From Chlamydiota bacterium (GTDB lineage Bacteria; Chlamydiota; Chlamydiia; Chlamydiales; Rhabdochlamydiaceae), in the NCBI GenBank assembly GCA_013287985.1, contig JABDCT010000005.1:1-64000 (forward strand): a DNA stretch of 64,000 nt, given 5' to 3'. Positions 39,775-48,243 of the stretch are shown in pieces. Under the pieces are notes generated by a model that was given only the letters and a program-made list of their open reading frames with translations, made no database searches and had not been told where the DNA came from. How positions within the stretch are numbered: the stretch's first letter is position 1; each line of letters begins with the position of its first letter. The translations under genes were made by a program, and so were the position numbers.

Positions 39775-40602
39775 CTACATTGTGCTATTTTGCCGGATAT
39801 ATGCAAGAATTCTATCCACTTCTTCAGCAGGATCTGCTTGAACCTTTTCATTGAATGAGATGCGCCCCACATCGATCTGGATGGCTCTACCCTCTAAAAA
39901 TCCATAATTGTTGTGTAGGGTTTGGATGCGGTCGGTAATCCCCTTGCTCGCCCGGATCGCAAAGAGCTCTTCGAGCTGGCGGATCGCTTCATTGAAGCCT
40001 TGCTCGTTACCCTCGCTACGTAAACGATACAGACGCGCTCCAGCAAGTTCTGCCTTTTTCTGCAACACAAAGGGGCTATCCTTTAAATTGATCCGGTAGC
40101 TCTTTCCATCCTCATCACATATTTCAACGAATTGATCCACCGCGCTCTTAGGACTCAAATGGACATAGACAAGCCCCGTCTCCTCACGGATCTCTCGGAA
40201 GGCCATAGCATAGCGTTCGAAAAGCTCGCGCAGCCTCTCACTTCTTTTGAAGTAAGCTCTGGAAAACCACTTCATAGAGCAGAGTGTCATTAGCTTCTTA
40301 AAGCTCTGGAAGGTGCGCGCCTCGACGGGGACGCGCGGATTGAAGAACTTCAGCACATATTTATGATCGGCGCTCTCGTAGGCTGTCATCTGCTTGCCCA
40401 ATCCGAGATAAGTGAAGGGCTGGTCCAGAACAGGCATAATTTGGCTCACCTCTTGCTCAGGAACATCCACTTCATGGACGAGCGCACGTTTAAATTCGGT
40501 CGGATTGAAGGCGGGATGCAAATAGAGATGGATCAGATGCCCGGATAGAGCAATGGCTAGAGTGGTCAGTAGCCCAACGCATGCATAAAAGATTTTCTTC
40601 AC
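39775..40602 (-). CDS. Membrane-anchored protein with kinase-like features
   Basis: A 275-residue protein with an N-terminal membrane anchor (KKIFYACVGLLTTLAIALSGHLI). The segment PFTYLGLGKQMTAYESADHKYVLKFF looks like a glycine-rich loop followed by the lysine strand of a protein-kinase-like N-lobe. Near the end, NNYGFLEGRAIQIDVGRISF could hold the metal-binding Asp. An HxD motif is not clear. Similar uncharacterised proteins occur in chlamydiae. A degenerate kinase fold is possible but unproven. It is upstream of argR on the same strand. Confidence 0.55.
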   Translation of the reverse strand: MKKIFYACVGLLTTLAIALSGHLIHLYLHPAFNPTEFKRALVHEVDVPEQEVSQIMPVLDQPFTYLGLGKQMTAYESADHKYVLKFFNPRVPVEARTFQSFKKLMTLCSMKWFSRAYFKRSERLRELFERYAMAFREIREETGLVYVHLSPKSAVDQFVEICDEDGKSYRINLKDSPFVLQKKAELAGARLYRLRSEGNEQGFNEAIRQLEELFAIRASKGITDRIQTLHNNYGFLEGRAIQIDVGRISFNEKVQADPAEEVDRILAYIRQNSTM

Positions 40603-40629
40603 AGAAGAGATAGTAGCGAAATGGTAAAT

Positions 40630-41622
40630 TTATGCAGCTCTTTTTTTGGGCTTCACGCTCTTTTTCAATTGCGTGAAGAGATGCTGTAGATAGGAATTGG
40701 TCAGTGCAAGGGCTGAAAGAGTAGCAGGTGTCTGCGCCAGTGCATTTAACATGAGGAAGTCATGGATCGTCCCGAGAAATCGCGACGCCGTCACATTCAC
40801 TCCAGCCAGCATCAATTTTGAGGCGTACTGCTCCCCTTCATCGCGCAGGACATCGTTCTCTGCAGTGATAACAAGTGCTTGAGGAAGACCTTCGAGCTGT
40901 TCGGGCGTTGCAAGAAGCGGCGACTGCAGGATGTTTTTTCTGTGGGCTTCATTAGTTTCGTAGCAGCTCCAAAAGTATTCCATCGCAGGTTTTGTCAGCC
41001 ACGGACCTTCGGCAAATTGCTTGTAAGAGGGAGTGTTCATCTCAGCGCTAGTCACAGGATAGAAGAGCACTTGGGCATCGATCTTGGGTCCGCGCCTCTC
41101 CTTAGCGAGCAGCGTCATCGCAATGGCCATGTTTCCACCCACGCTATCCCCTGCCACAACAAAGCGCGTCGTGTCTAAATTGAACATCTCAGCATGTTCT
41201 GCGACATATTTCGTCGCCGCATACGCCTCTTCGATAGCGACAGGAAAATGCTCCTCGGGCGATCGCGAATAATCGACAAAAACCACAGCAGCAGAGGCGC
41301 CTACTGCGAGCTCTCTGACTAAACGATCGTGCGTAACAGAACTTCCCATCACCCAACCCGCTCCATGGAAATACATGATGACAGGTAGTTTTTCATTCGT
41401 ATGGACGGGGCGATAGATCTGGATGGTGACTTTTCCCTTTGGTCCGCCGGGGAGGATGCGCTCTTCGATTTTTATAGGCGGTTTTTCTATGGGGATTGTC
41501 TGGAGTTTCTCCAAAACAGCGCGTGCGGCTGCCGGAGAGAGCTTATAGATCGGCTTGCCCCCTTTCGACTCCACTTCTCTTACAAATGCTGCAGTATTTT
41601 TCTCTAAGACAATATGTCCCAT
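40630..41622 (-). CDS. HSL-family esterase/lipase
   Basis: A 330-residue alpha/beta hydrolase of the hormone-sensitive-lipase family (lipase family IV). The oxyanion motif is Y-F-H-G-A-G-W (usually HGGG), the nucleophile motif V-A-G-D-S-V-G-G-N-M-A, and the acid and His lie in ENDVLRDEGE and FLGTIHDFLMLN. It hydrolyses short acyl esters. There is no signal peptide. The ribosome binding site (AAGGG) lies in the inverted-repeat relic at 41624-41720. The C-terminus is basic (KKSVKPKKRAA). Confidence 0.9.
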   Translation of the reverse strand: MGHIVLEKNTAAFVREVESKGGKPIYKLSPAAARAVLEKLQTIPIEKPPIKIEERILPGGPKGKVTIQIYRPVHTNEKLPVIMYFHGAGWVMGSSVTHDRLVRELAVGASAAVVFVDYSRSPEEHFPVAIEEAYAATKYVAEHAEMFNLDTTRFVVAGDSVGGNMAIAMTLLAKERRGPKIDAQVLFYPVTSAEMNTPSYKQFAEGPWLTKPAMEYFWSCYETNEAHRKNILQSPLLATPEQLEGLPQALVITAENDVLRDEGEQYASKLMLAGVNVTASRFLGTIHDFLMLNALAQTPATLSALALTNSYLQHLFTQLKKSVKPKKRAA

Positions 41623-41623
41623 A

Positions 41624-41720
41624 TATTCACCCTTTTGAGGCTATCCGCAACTTTTTAGCTTCATCAATTTTCGGGTTCTTTTAATCTGAGTTTGCGAATA
41701 GCCTCTTATTTGAGTGAATA
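41624..41720. repeat. Inverted-repeat relic related to element C
   Basis: TATTCAC and GAGGCTATCCGCAA on the left pair with TTGCGAATAGCCTC and GTGAATA on the right. The core CATCAATTTTCGGGTTCTTTT matches one arm of element C (27636-27802), which has CTGTCGATTTTCGGGTTCTTTT. It ends 2 bp from the esterase start codon. Confidence 0.6.
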
Positions 41721-41767
41721 CGGATTTAACTATTTTTTTGAAAGCTGAAGTTTTTAAATATTGCGAT

Positions 41768-41812
41768 AACACGCTCAAATACTATTTATAAATAGTGTCT
41801 GAGCGTGTTTTT
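41768..41812. terminator. Terminator-like hairpin
   Basis: A long stem (AACACGCTCA...TGAGCGTGTT plus inner ACTATTTATAAATAGT) is followed by TTTTT on the plus strand. It lies between the helicase stop and the esterase start, both on the minus strand. It may work in both directions. Confidence 0.6.
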
Positions 41813-41829
41813 AAAGAAATAGAATTATT

Positions 41830-43410
41830 TTAGCGAGATGAGGCAAAACCAGATCGTCTGCTGGCTCCGCTAAAGCCTTCACGCTTTTTCTTGAAGAAAG
41901 GCTTTTTGAATTTATTCTTAGAACCAGGTGTGTCATTAAAATCGCGTTTTTCACCGTAAAACTTGCGCTTCTCACCAAAAAACTCGCGTTTTTCACCTGA
42001 AAATTCACGCTTCTCACCTGAGAATTCTCGCTTTTCACCGAACGGGCGCTTCTCACCAGAAAACTCGCGTTTTTCACCGAACGGGCGCTTCTCACCAGAA
42101 AACTCGCGCTTTTCACCGAATGGACGTCTCTCACCGGAAAACTCGCGTTTTTCACCAAAAGAGCGTTTCTCACCGAATTGACGCTTTTCACCGAACTGAC
42201 GTTTTTCTCTGAATGGGCGTTTTTCGCCTGAGAAAGAGCGCTTTTCGCCGCCTGAAGGTTTGCTGCCTTTAGCTTGTGGTTCCATCCCCTCAACAGTTTG
42301 TACTTGCATTGGGGTACCCATCAGCCGATTGATCTTCACGACCCATGGCTCTTCACGACGCGTCGCAAATGTGATTGCGACACCTGTTGCACCTGCGCGA
42401 CCGGTACGGCCAATGCGGTGAACAAAGTCTTCTGGGTTGTGAGGAAGGTCGAAATTAATCACATGGCTAATCGAGGAAATATCGATTCCGCGTGCAGCCA
42501 CATCTGTGGCAACAAGGACATTCACATCGCCTTTGCGCATTCTATCGATAGTGCGGGTGCGCTGTCTCTGGTTCATGTCGCCATGGAGTGCGCTAGAGGG
42601 GATCCCTTTTTTGAGCAGATGGTGAGTAAGATCGTCCGCAAGGCGCTTTGTTGATGTAAACAGGATCGTCTGATCCATTTTCGTATTTTCGAGTAGATGC
42701 TCTAGGATGCGTGTCTTGTGATCGATATTGTCGACATAGTAGAGCAGTTGAGTGATGCATGTTTTTTCAGCCGCTGTCTCCGGAGCTTTAATCTCAAAAG
42801 GATCCTTCAGGAGCTTTTTAGAAATCGGCAGCACGCGTTTATCGATCGTTGCAGAGAAAAGCAGAGTTTGGCGCGATTTATTAGATGCCGCTGCAATTTG
42901 TTCAATCGGATCGATAAAACCCATGTCGAGCATGCGGTCAGCCTCATCGAGTACGAGCACTTTTAGATGCGAGAGGTTGACGAGACCCTGTTCCATATGG
43001 TCGATCAGGCGACCAGGAGTCGCGACAATAATATCGGGCTTGCTTGCGAGCGCTTTTTTCTGAGCCGGGTAGGGAACGCCGCCAAAAATACAGGTTGTTT
43101 TGATGTGCGGGAGATGCTTACTAAATTTTTGCGATTCCATAGCTACTTGAAGAGCGAGTTCGCGCGTCGGAACGAGGACTAATACGTGCGGTCCCTTCCC
43201 TTTAGCAGGCTCAGAAGCTAGGAGGTGGAGTATGGGGAGCATAAAAGCCCCTGTTTTACCTGTGCCCGTTTTCGCAGAGGCAATAATATCTGAACCATTC
43301 AGCACTTGCGGTATAGCAAGTTCTTGAATAGCAGTAGGAATGTTAAACCCGATTTCTTTCAGGGTTTTTGTTATTCTTTCGTCAAAGCCGTAGCTTAAAA
43401 AATCTGACAC
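41830..43410 (-). CDS. DEAD-box RNA helicase with repetitive basic tail
   Basis: A 526-residue RhlE/DeaD-like helicase. Motifs are present in order: Q motif TAIQELAIP, motif I AKTGTGKT, motif II V-L-D-E-A-D-R-M, motif III F-S-A-T-I, and motif VI H-R-I-G-R-T-G-R. Residues about 395-490 are a low-complexity tail of sixteen E-(K/R)-R-x-F units (GEKREFSGEKRPFGEKR), ending in a basic KKPFFKKKR stretch, likely for RNA binding. Start codon is GTG at 43410, with AAGGTG upstream. It unwinds RNA in ribosome assembly or mRNA turnover. Confidence 0.93.
   Translation of the reverse strand: MSDFLSYGFDERITKTLKEIGFNIPTAIQELAIPQVLNGSDIIASAKTGTGKTGAFMLPILHLLASEPAKGKGPHVLVLVPTRELALQVAMESQKFSKHLPHIKTTCIFGGVPYPAQKKALASKPDIIVATPGRLIDHMEQGLVNLSHLKVLVLDEADRMLDMGFIDPIEQIAAASNKSRQTLLFSATIDKRVLPISKKLLKDPFEIKAPETAAEKTCITQLLYYVDNIDHKTRILEHLLENTKMDQTILFTSTKRLADDLTHHLLKKGIPSSALHGDMNQRQRTRTIDRMRKGDVNVLVATDVAARGIDISSISHVINFDLPHNPEDFVHRIGRTGRAGATGVAITFATRREEPWVVKINRLMGTPMQVQTVEGMEPQAKGSKPSGGEKRSFSGEKRPFREKRQFGEKRQFGEKRSFGEKREFSGERRPFGEKREFSGEKRPFGEKREFSGEKRPFGEKREFSGEKREFSGEKREFFGEKRKFYGEKRDFNDTPGSKNKFKKPFFKKKREGFSGASRRSGFASSR
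41945..42240 (-). repeat. Short tandem repeats coding the helicase tail
   Basis: Units of 15-24 bp, with CGCTTTTCACC or CGCTTCTCACC on the plus strand, occur about sixteen times. They give open frames on the other strands by chance. The array is prone to slippage. Confidence 0.8.
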
Positions 43411-43492
43411 AATTCACCTTCATTTATAATAAATTCAGGAAAAATTGTCCCTGACGAGTAGGATATTAACGGATTTGATTATTCTTTCATAA

Positions 43493-44986
43493 TCAAATCA
43501 TGTTGAATTTAATTTTGCCCTTCATTTGTTCTGGTAGGCGATCCAAATCGGGCGACCCAAAGTAATAAGACGACCACCCTCTACAAAAACCAAGAGTAGA
43601 TTCAAGCAAATTATTTGATTCTAAAGAGTTAATTACATCCCAAGAAATTCCGATAGCCAACCAAGCGTGAATAACCTTTGCATGCTTAATTATAAGTTCT
43701 CTCTTCGCTACCTCTAATCCAATAATTTCTTTAAATGCAACGCCTGCAATAATGATCTTAGCTAGATCTTCGGAGTTTTCTAAAATAAGAAGCTGCAGCT
43801 CTGGAGGGAAATCCAAAATTGTCTGCAAAGATATATTTTGCTGAAGAAGCTTTAAGGGAGGTAAACGAAGAAAACAATCTCTTGGCTCCGGTTCAAGGGA
43901 CATTATCTTATCAAAAGAAATGCCCAGATCGATTATTTTTGCTATGACATATCCACATCCCATTAATCGTTCACATATCTGGTATTCATATCCCATGATC
44001 TGAAGGAAAGGAACCCATCTTTGCACTAAATCAGCCACGCTATCGCAACTAGAATATCTCTCATCCAGTAATCGATCTCTTTTATTTTGATTTAGGGTGA
44101 TAACAGCATCAAAAAATACTCCAAGACCGAGCAAGCGATTCAACTGCGCGGATTGCTTGACCACTTGATGAAATAGATCATTGGGAAGGGCAATCACTGT
44201 TTCAAATGGAACACCTGCTTCAATGAGGCCTACTATTCCCCCGTTATTCGTTATACCATTTCTATCAGAGTGCCAATACGCATTTCTAATGACATTCCTG
44301 CACATTGTAGGATCGAGTGAAAGCAAGGTCTGTAAAGAGACGCCAGCTCCCATGAGTGCAATAACTCGCGCACTATTTAAGAAAATGAATTCTCGTGCTG
44401 CTGCTCCAAGGGAGTTGAGCAATCCAAGAGGAGCTCCAGCAAGCGAAAGCTCATTCAGGAGCGCTGCTTCATATAATGCACGAAGATCAGCAGTATCTGT
44501 GTCGGGGTAGGGCATTCCCGTTTCTTGTTGAAACCTCTGCTGCAGCTCCAGTAACCATGCAGTATCGCTAACAACATGTGCTTCTGACCCGGGAGCAGGA
44601 GGAGTATGGGTGGCCATCTCTGCTTTAACCTTTTCCGCTTGGGCCCTTTTAATTTTCTGCTGTTCGATAAAGAGTAATTTTTCCTCTTTAGAGAGATGTT
44701 CGATTTCGTTTATTTTTTTCTTAACTTGGCAGACGATGATGTCCCTAAAGCTTCCCTGGTGTTCGGGCGCTGCATACATTTCAGGCTGCTCATACATTTC
44801 TTGAAAAGAGATAATTCTCTCTTTCAAGTCTGCTGGCATGTTTGGAATTTCAGATTTAGGCTCCAAAAATCCTTTCAATATTGTAGTAATTGTATCGAAA
44901 TCCTCGACAGATGATGCAGGAAGAGCATCTAACTTCGCGTTGATCAGCTCTACATAATCAGCATGAAGTTTAGTTGTTAAAGACAT
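43493..44986 (-). CDS. Alpha-helical repeat protein, candidate effector
   Basis: A 497-residue protein. Residues 1-200 are helical and Lys/Glu-rich. Residues about 200-470 hold seven or so repeats of 29-34 residues with consensus S-x-x-L-x-x-L-x-x-x-G-V-x-F-x-x-I-I-x-L-x-x-x-x-R-x-x-I-I. Examples are SARVIALMGAGVSLQTLLSL and SEDLAKIIIAGVAFKEIIGL. The pattern suggests a two-helix solenoid (TAL- or ANK-like superhelix) for protein or nucleic-acid binding. I do not recognise a named family. It has no signal peptide. AGAGG precedes the ATG. Confidence 0.6.
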   Translation of the reverse strand: MSLTTKLHADYVELINAKLDALPASSVEDFDTITTILKGFLEPKSEIPNMPADLKERIISFQEMYEQPEMYAAPEHQGSFRDIIVCQVKKKINEIEHLSKEEKLLFIEQQKIKRAQAEKVKAEMATHTPPAPGSEAHVVSDTAWLLELQQRFQQETGMPYPDTDTADLRALYEAALLNELSLAGAPLGLLNSLGAAAREFIFLNSARVIALMGAGVSLQTLLSLDPTMCRNVIRNAYWHSDRNGITNNGGIVGLIEAGVPFETVIALPNDLFHQVVKQSAQLNRLLGLGVFFDAVITLNQNKRDRLLDERYSSCDSVADLVQRWVPFLQIMGYEYQICERLMGCGYVIAKIIDLGISFDKIMSLEPEPRDCFLRLPPLKLLQQNISLQTILDFPPELQLLILENSEDLAKIIIAGVAFKEIIGLEVAKRELIIKHAKVIHAWLAIGISWDVINSLESNNLLESTLGFCRGWSSYYFGSPDLDRLPEQMKGKIKFNMI

Positions 44987-45043
44987 AAAAACCTCTTGAT
45001 TGATTAAACATTATATCAAGCCCGCTATTTTTCTTGTTATTTT

Positions 45044-45943
45044 ATGTTGTTAGCCTTATCAAAGAAATTTATGAGATGGATACTTATTTTAGCCTGTATG
45101 GCCATACAATTAGCATGGGCTCAAGAGATGAGCCAGATCGAGGAGATCGTCGGCATCAAAGGAACTTGGTATGCGGATGAATCGGTATACAAAATCACGA
45201 TTCCGCGCCGAGATGTCAAAGTTATAGTTGACCAGAGGCCACTCTCCCCCTTTATGGGCTTATCTTCATGGGTAAGCTTTAAAAAAATCGACGACTCATT
45301 TCTCGCAATGGGTGACCTGATGCTCTTCGAAGATGAGGTGAACCCCGTGATGAAAACGATTCTAGCCCACGGCTTCTCTGTCACTGCCCTGCACAATCAC
45401 TTCTTCTACGACCACCCCAAGGTCTTTTTCATGCACATCATGGGAAAAGGAAGTGAGCAAACGCTTGGCAATGCTCTAAAGCAATCCCTCGACCAGATCA
45501 AAGAGATCCGCACCAAAAAACGCACCCCTGCCAGCAGTTTTGAGGGACCCGTCGTTGCCTATAAGAATGCGATTACCAAAAGAATCGTCGATGAGATCCT
45601 GGGCGTAGAGACCCAAGAGCAAGAGGGTATGGTCAAAGCCGTTTTCGGCAGAACCCTCCAGATGGAAGAGACAAAACTCGGCAAACAGATGGGAATCAAT
45701 AGTTGGGCTGCATTTGGCGGCACGGACGAAAAAGCCCTCGTCGACGGCGATCTAGCTGTCCTCGAAGATGAGCTCCAGAGTGTTGTAACCTCCCTACAAG
45801 GCGCTGGCATCCACATCGTCGCCATCCACAATCACATGAACCATGAAAACCCGCGCATGCTTTTTGTGCACTACTGGGGCAAGGGAGCGGTGAAAGACCT
45901 TGCAAAAGCTGTAAAAGAAACTACTCTGGTACATAGTCAATAA
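45044..45943 (+). CDS. DUF1259 (LppY/LpqO-type) secreted protein
   Basis: A 299-residue protein with signal peptide (MRWILILACMAIQLAWA; the start may be Met10) and two DUF1259 repeats. Each has a G-D-L-x-x-x-E-D-E-(V/L) segment followed by a metal-type H-N-H motif (ALHNHFFYDHP and AIHNHMNHENP). Function is unknown; a periplasmic metal-dependent enzyme is plausible. The last codons and TAA stop (VHSQ, stop) lie inside the left terminal repeat of element B, so the element provides the C-terminus. Confidence 0.82.
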   Translation: MLLALSKKFMRWILILACMAIQLAWAQEMSQIEEIVGIKGTWYADESVYKITIPRRDVKVIVDQRPLSPFMGLSSWVSFKKIDDSFLAMGDLMLFEDEVNPVMKTILAHGFSVTALHNHFFYDHPKVFFMHIMGKGSEQTLGNALKQSLDQIKEIRTKKRTPASSFEGPVVAYKNAITKRIVDEILGVETQEQEGMVKAVFGRTLQMEETKLGKQMGINSWAAFGGTDEKALVDGDLAVLEDELQSVVTSLQGAGIHIVAIHNHMNHENPRMLFVHYWGKGAVKDLAKAVKETTLVHSQ

Positions 45944-46095
45944 AGGTTTTGGTGTTTGGGCTGACGTGAAAGCTCCCGCGGTTGAGTTCTCGCAAAAGGG
46001 GTAGTATTACTGCAATACAACCCCTTTTGCGAGAATCTCAACCCCGGGGCTTTGACGCAGCCGAAACACCAAAAACTTTGTTGACTATGTACTAG
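45926..46095. mobile_element. MITE-like element B (170 bp) between convergent genes
   Basis: Near-perfect terminal inverted repeats (CTGGTACATAGTCAATAAAG and CTTTGTTGACTATGTACTAG) flank a hairpin with arms TTCTCGCAAAAGGGGTAGTA. The inner arms (GCGTCAAAGCCCCG and CGGGAGCTTTCACG) match element A at 27521-27861. The left repeat contains the stop of the DUF1259 gene and the right repeat the stop of the FAD-oxidoreductase gene. Confidence 0.75.
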
Positions 46096-47753
46096 CTTCC
46101 AACACAGTGATGGCACTTGAAGAAGCCATCCGGATCATATTTTTTCTTGATTTGAAGCAATCGTGGGTAGTTCTTCCCCCAAAAATCCGCTTGCCAGTTC
46201 TTTTGGAAATAGTCCGCCTCGTTCGAATAGGTTGAAGTGTCGGGTATGGCCTTTTCAATATACTTGAAGGCCGCTTGAACCTTCTTGATCTGCTCTTCGC
46301 CCTGTTTGGCATCGGGCTCATGACCCGGCATCCCCGGAAAGACATTTTGCGTGAGGGCGCTAAAGATTAGCAGACCAGCTGCATCCAGTGCAGCGGGATT
46401 AATAGAGGTGTTCTGCGAGCGTTCAAGCGCCTCAGGAGACCCACCTGCCAATCCCTTATTAAAGTGGATGACGAATTCCCACTGCCTTGAGGCTTGAAAG
46501 AACGATTGCGCCAAATCCTTGGTGAAGAGCGTAAGCGGAATCCAGCGAGACTGCATAGCATACCAATAAGCCAGCACTTCATTTTGATTCCCAGTCCAGT
46601 AAAAAAGATCCCCCTTATATGGTGTGATATAATGCGTAAGATTCTTCTGCAAATAATCGAAATCCCAAAACTTTTGCGCAGGGACGATGACAAATAACGA
46701 AGTCAGCGCATAGAGCTCAGGCTGACTGTTTACCCAATCGAAAAAGGGCTTCCATAGATCTTCCGCTTCTTTTTGCGTCAGACCCTGGAAAAGCAGCGCC
46801 AATTCAAGAGAATTGTCAGATTTGACCGTGACCTGTTCGCCCCAATGCTCGTTACTCAAATTCTCGCGATAGAAAGTGATAAAACGCTCTAAAAGAGCCT
46901 GAAATGCCTCGTCAGATTTAGCCGATATTTTGCCGCGTAGGTCACCAAAAAACTCCGGCAGGTCATGCGTTTGCAATGTGACTTTGGAAACAACGCCGAA
47001 TGTTCCTCCCCCGCCCCCCTTTAGCGCCCACAGTAGATCGGCATTTTGGTATTCATTGGCAATCACCACTTCGCCCGATGCAAGAACGACCTCAGCCTCA
47101 AGCAGGCTAGCTGCACCAAGACCATACTTTTTGGAAAAACTCCCGAATCCACCGCCCTGGATAAATCCACCAGCCGCGCCGACAGTGGCACATCCCCCGC
47201 CCTGTACATAACGGCCATGCTTGCTCGTCACCTCGCTGTACACTTCAACCCAGCGCGCACCCGCTTCTGCAGTGACAGCCGGAACCCCTGCTTTCTCTGG
47301 AGGTGCTCCAGCAGGAATAAAGGCGTCATGTACCGTTACATTCCGCATAGGATGCGTCCATATAAGAAGAGAATGGGGAGCTGTGGATCTTCCGAGATAG
47401 TCGTGACCGGTGCCCTTAATCGCCACCTTTAATCCATGTTTACGGGCAAACTTCACGGCCGCCACAATATCATTCGTGTTCTCTGCCGCAACAGCGTAGG
47501 GACCTGCAACCGCGGACCAGCCCTTGAGCCAGCCGGTTGACGATGTTCCCCATGGATATTCTTCGATCACAAAGGGATTTTGCAACTCCTCTAACTCGCT
47601 AGGTTTGGGCGATCCTACCTGAACCAGCCTGCCCTCCACACTTTGATTTAACTGCTGCCATTCTTGAGTTGTAGGGCCTTCCTTTCGATGCATATACACT
47701 GCAAGGAAGATGATGAGAATCAACAGAGGCAACGTCCACAGCTCTTTTTTCAT
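46092..47753 (-). CDS. Membrane-anchored FAD-linked oxidoreductase (BBE-type)
   Basis: A 553-residue protein. Residues 5-21 are an N-terminal anchor or signal (LWTLPLLILIIFLAVYM). Residues about 70-210 form the FAD-binding-4 domain (AVKFARKHGLKVAIKGTGHDYLGRST, with His98 or a neighbour as possible covalent FAD ligand, and GGGCATVGAAGGFIQGGGFG). The C-terminus WGKNYPRLLQIKKKYDPDGFF is the BBE domain. Such enzymes oxidise sugars, alcohols or alkaloids. Its final codons lie in element B. The OsmC gene precedes it with no gap, so they are co-transcribed. Confidence 0.88.
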   Translation of the reverse strand: MKKELWTLPLLILIIFLAVYMHRKEGPTTQEWQQLNQSVEGRLVQVGSPKPSELEELQNPFVIEEYPWGTSSTGWLKGWSAVAGPYAVAAENTNDIVAAVKFARKHGLKVAIKGTGHDYLGRSTAPHSLLIWTHPMRNVTVHDAFIPAGAPPEKAGVPAVTAEAGARWVEVYSEVTSKHGRYVQGGGCATVGAAGGFIQGGGFGSFSKKYGLGAASLLEAEVVLASGEVVIANEYQNADLLWALKGGGGGTFGVVSKVTLQTHDLPEFFGDLRGKISAKSDEAFQALLERFITFYRENLSNEHWGEQVTVKSDNSLELALLFQGLTQKEAEDLWKPFFDWVNSQPELYALTSLFVIVPAQKFWDFDYLQKNLTHYITPYKGDLFYWTGNQNEVLAYWYAMQSRWIPLTLFTKDLAQSFFQASRQWEFVIHFNKGLAGGSPEALERSQNTSINPAALDAAGLLIFSALTQNVFPGMPGHEPDAKQGEEQIKKVQAAFKYIEKAIPDTSTYSNEADYFQKNWQADFWGKNYPRLLQIKKKYDPDGFFKCHHCVGS

Positions 47754-48155
47754 CTAAAAAGCTCCCCACTCAAACGTGATCTCTTGCTTAATGTCTGGAT
47801 GTAAACTCGCGTGAACAGGACACGTCAGAGCCGCTTGTTCTAATTTTGAGCGTTCTTCTGATGAAGGATTTAAAGGTGAGCGGACTTTCACGCTGATTCT
47901 GCCAATTCGACGCGGCACACCTGATGCCATTTCCTTCTCGACATCGGCAACTGTTGCTCCCAAGTCCTTACCCATTTTGCGCGCGGCTATCCCCATCAGC
48001 GTCAAGACACAGCTTGCTAGGGAAATGGCTAAAAGATCCGTAGGAGAATAGTACTCTCCTTTGCCATGAAATTCTGTGGGTCCATCGGTCAGTAATACCC
48101 TGCCCTCACTCCTGCTTTCGGTGCGGAGATCACCCTTATATGAGACTCTAATCAT
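47754..48155 (-). CDS. OsmC/Ohr family protein
   Basis: A 133-residue OsmC-like peroxiredoxin that reduces organic hydroperoxides. The two reactive cysteines are in L-A-S-C-V-L-T-L and L-T-C-P-V-H-A-S-L. The start is taken at 48155 (MIRVSYKG), the normal family start; an open extension of 29 residues runs into the divergent promoter. It is followed immediately by the FAD-oxidoreductase gene, and both could form an oxidative-stress pair. Confidence 0.85.
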   Translation of the reverse strand: MIRVSYKGDLRTESRSEGRVLLTDGPTEFHGKGEYYSPTDLLAISLASCVLTLMGIAARKMGKDLGATVADVEKEMASGVPRRIGRISVKVRSPLNPSSEERSKLEQAALTCPVHASLHPDIKQEITFEWGAF

Positions 48156-48178
48156 TCCTAATATATACGTATTATTTT

Positions 48179-48208
48179 GACTATTTCGCAAGAAATTGCG
48201 GAATAGTC
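48179..48208. promoter_or_regulatory. Operator-like inverted repeat
   Basis: GACTATTTCGCAA and TTGCGGAATAGTC form a 13 bp inverted repeat with one mismatch and a GAAA loop. It abuts the -35 element of the ATPase gene, and AGAATAGTC recurs over the -10. It could serve autoregulation or the divergent OsmC gene. Confidence 0.6.
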
Positions 48209-48237
48209 TTGACTTTTCCGCATTAGCGTGCAGAATA
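48209..48237 (+). promoter_or_regulatory. Promoter of the DUF4143 ATPase gene
   Basis: TTGACT, 17 bp, AGAATA. The ATG follows the -10 box after 6 bases, so a leaderless mRNA is likely. Confidence 0.6.
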
Positions 48238-48243
48238 GTCATT

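Noticed and set aside
41963-42181. Plus-strand frame of repeated RFSPENS units
   Set aside because: It is the reverse reading of the E-K-R-x-F repeats of the DEAD-box helicase; repeats give open frames on several strands.
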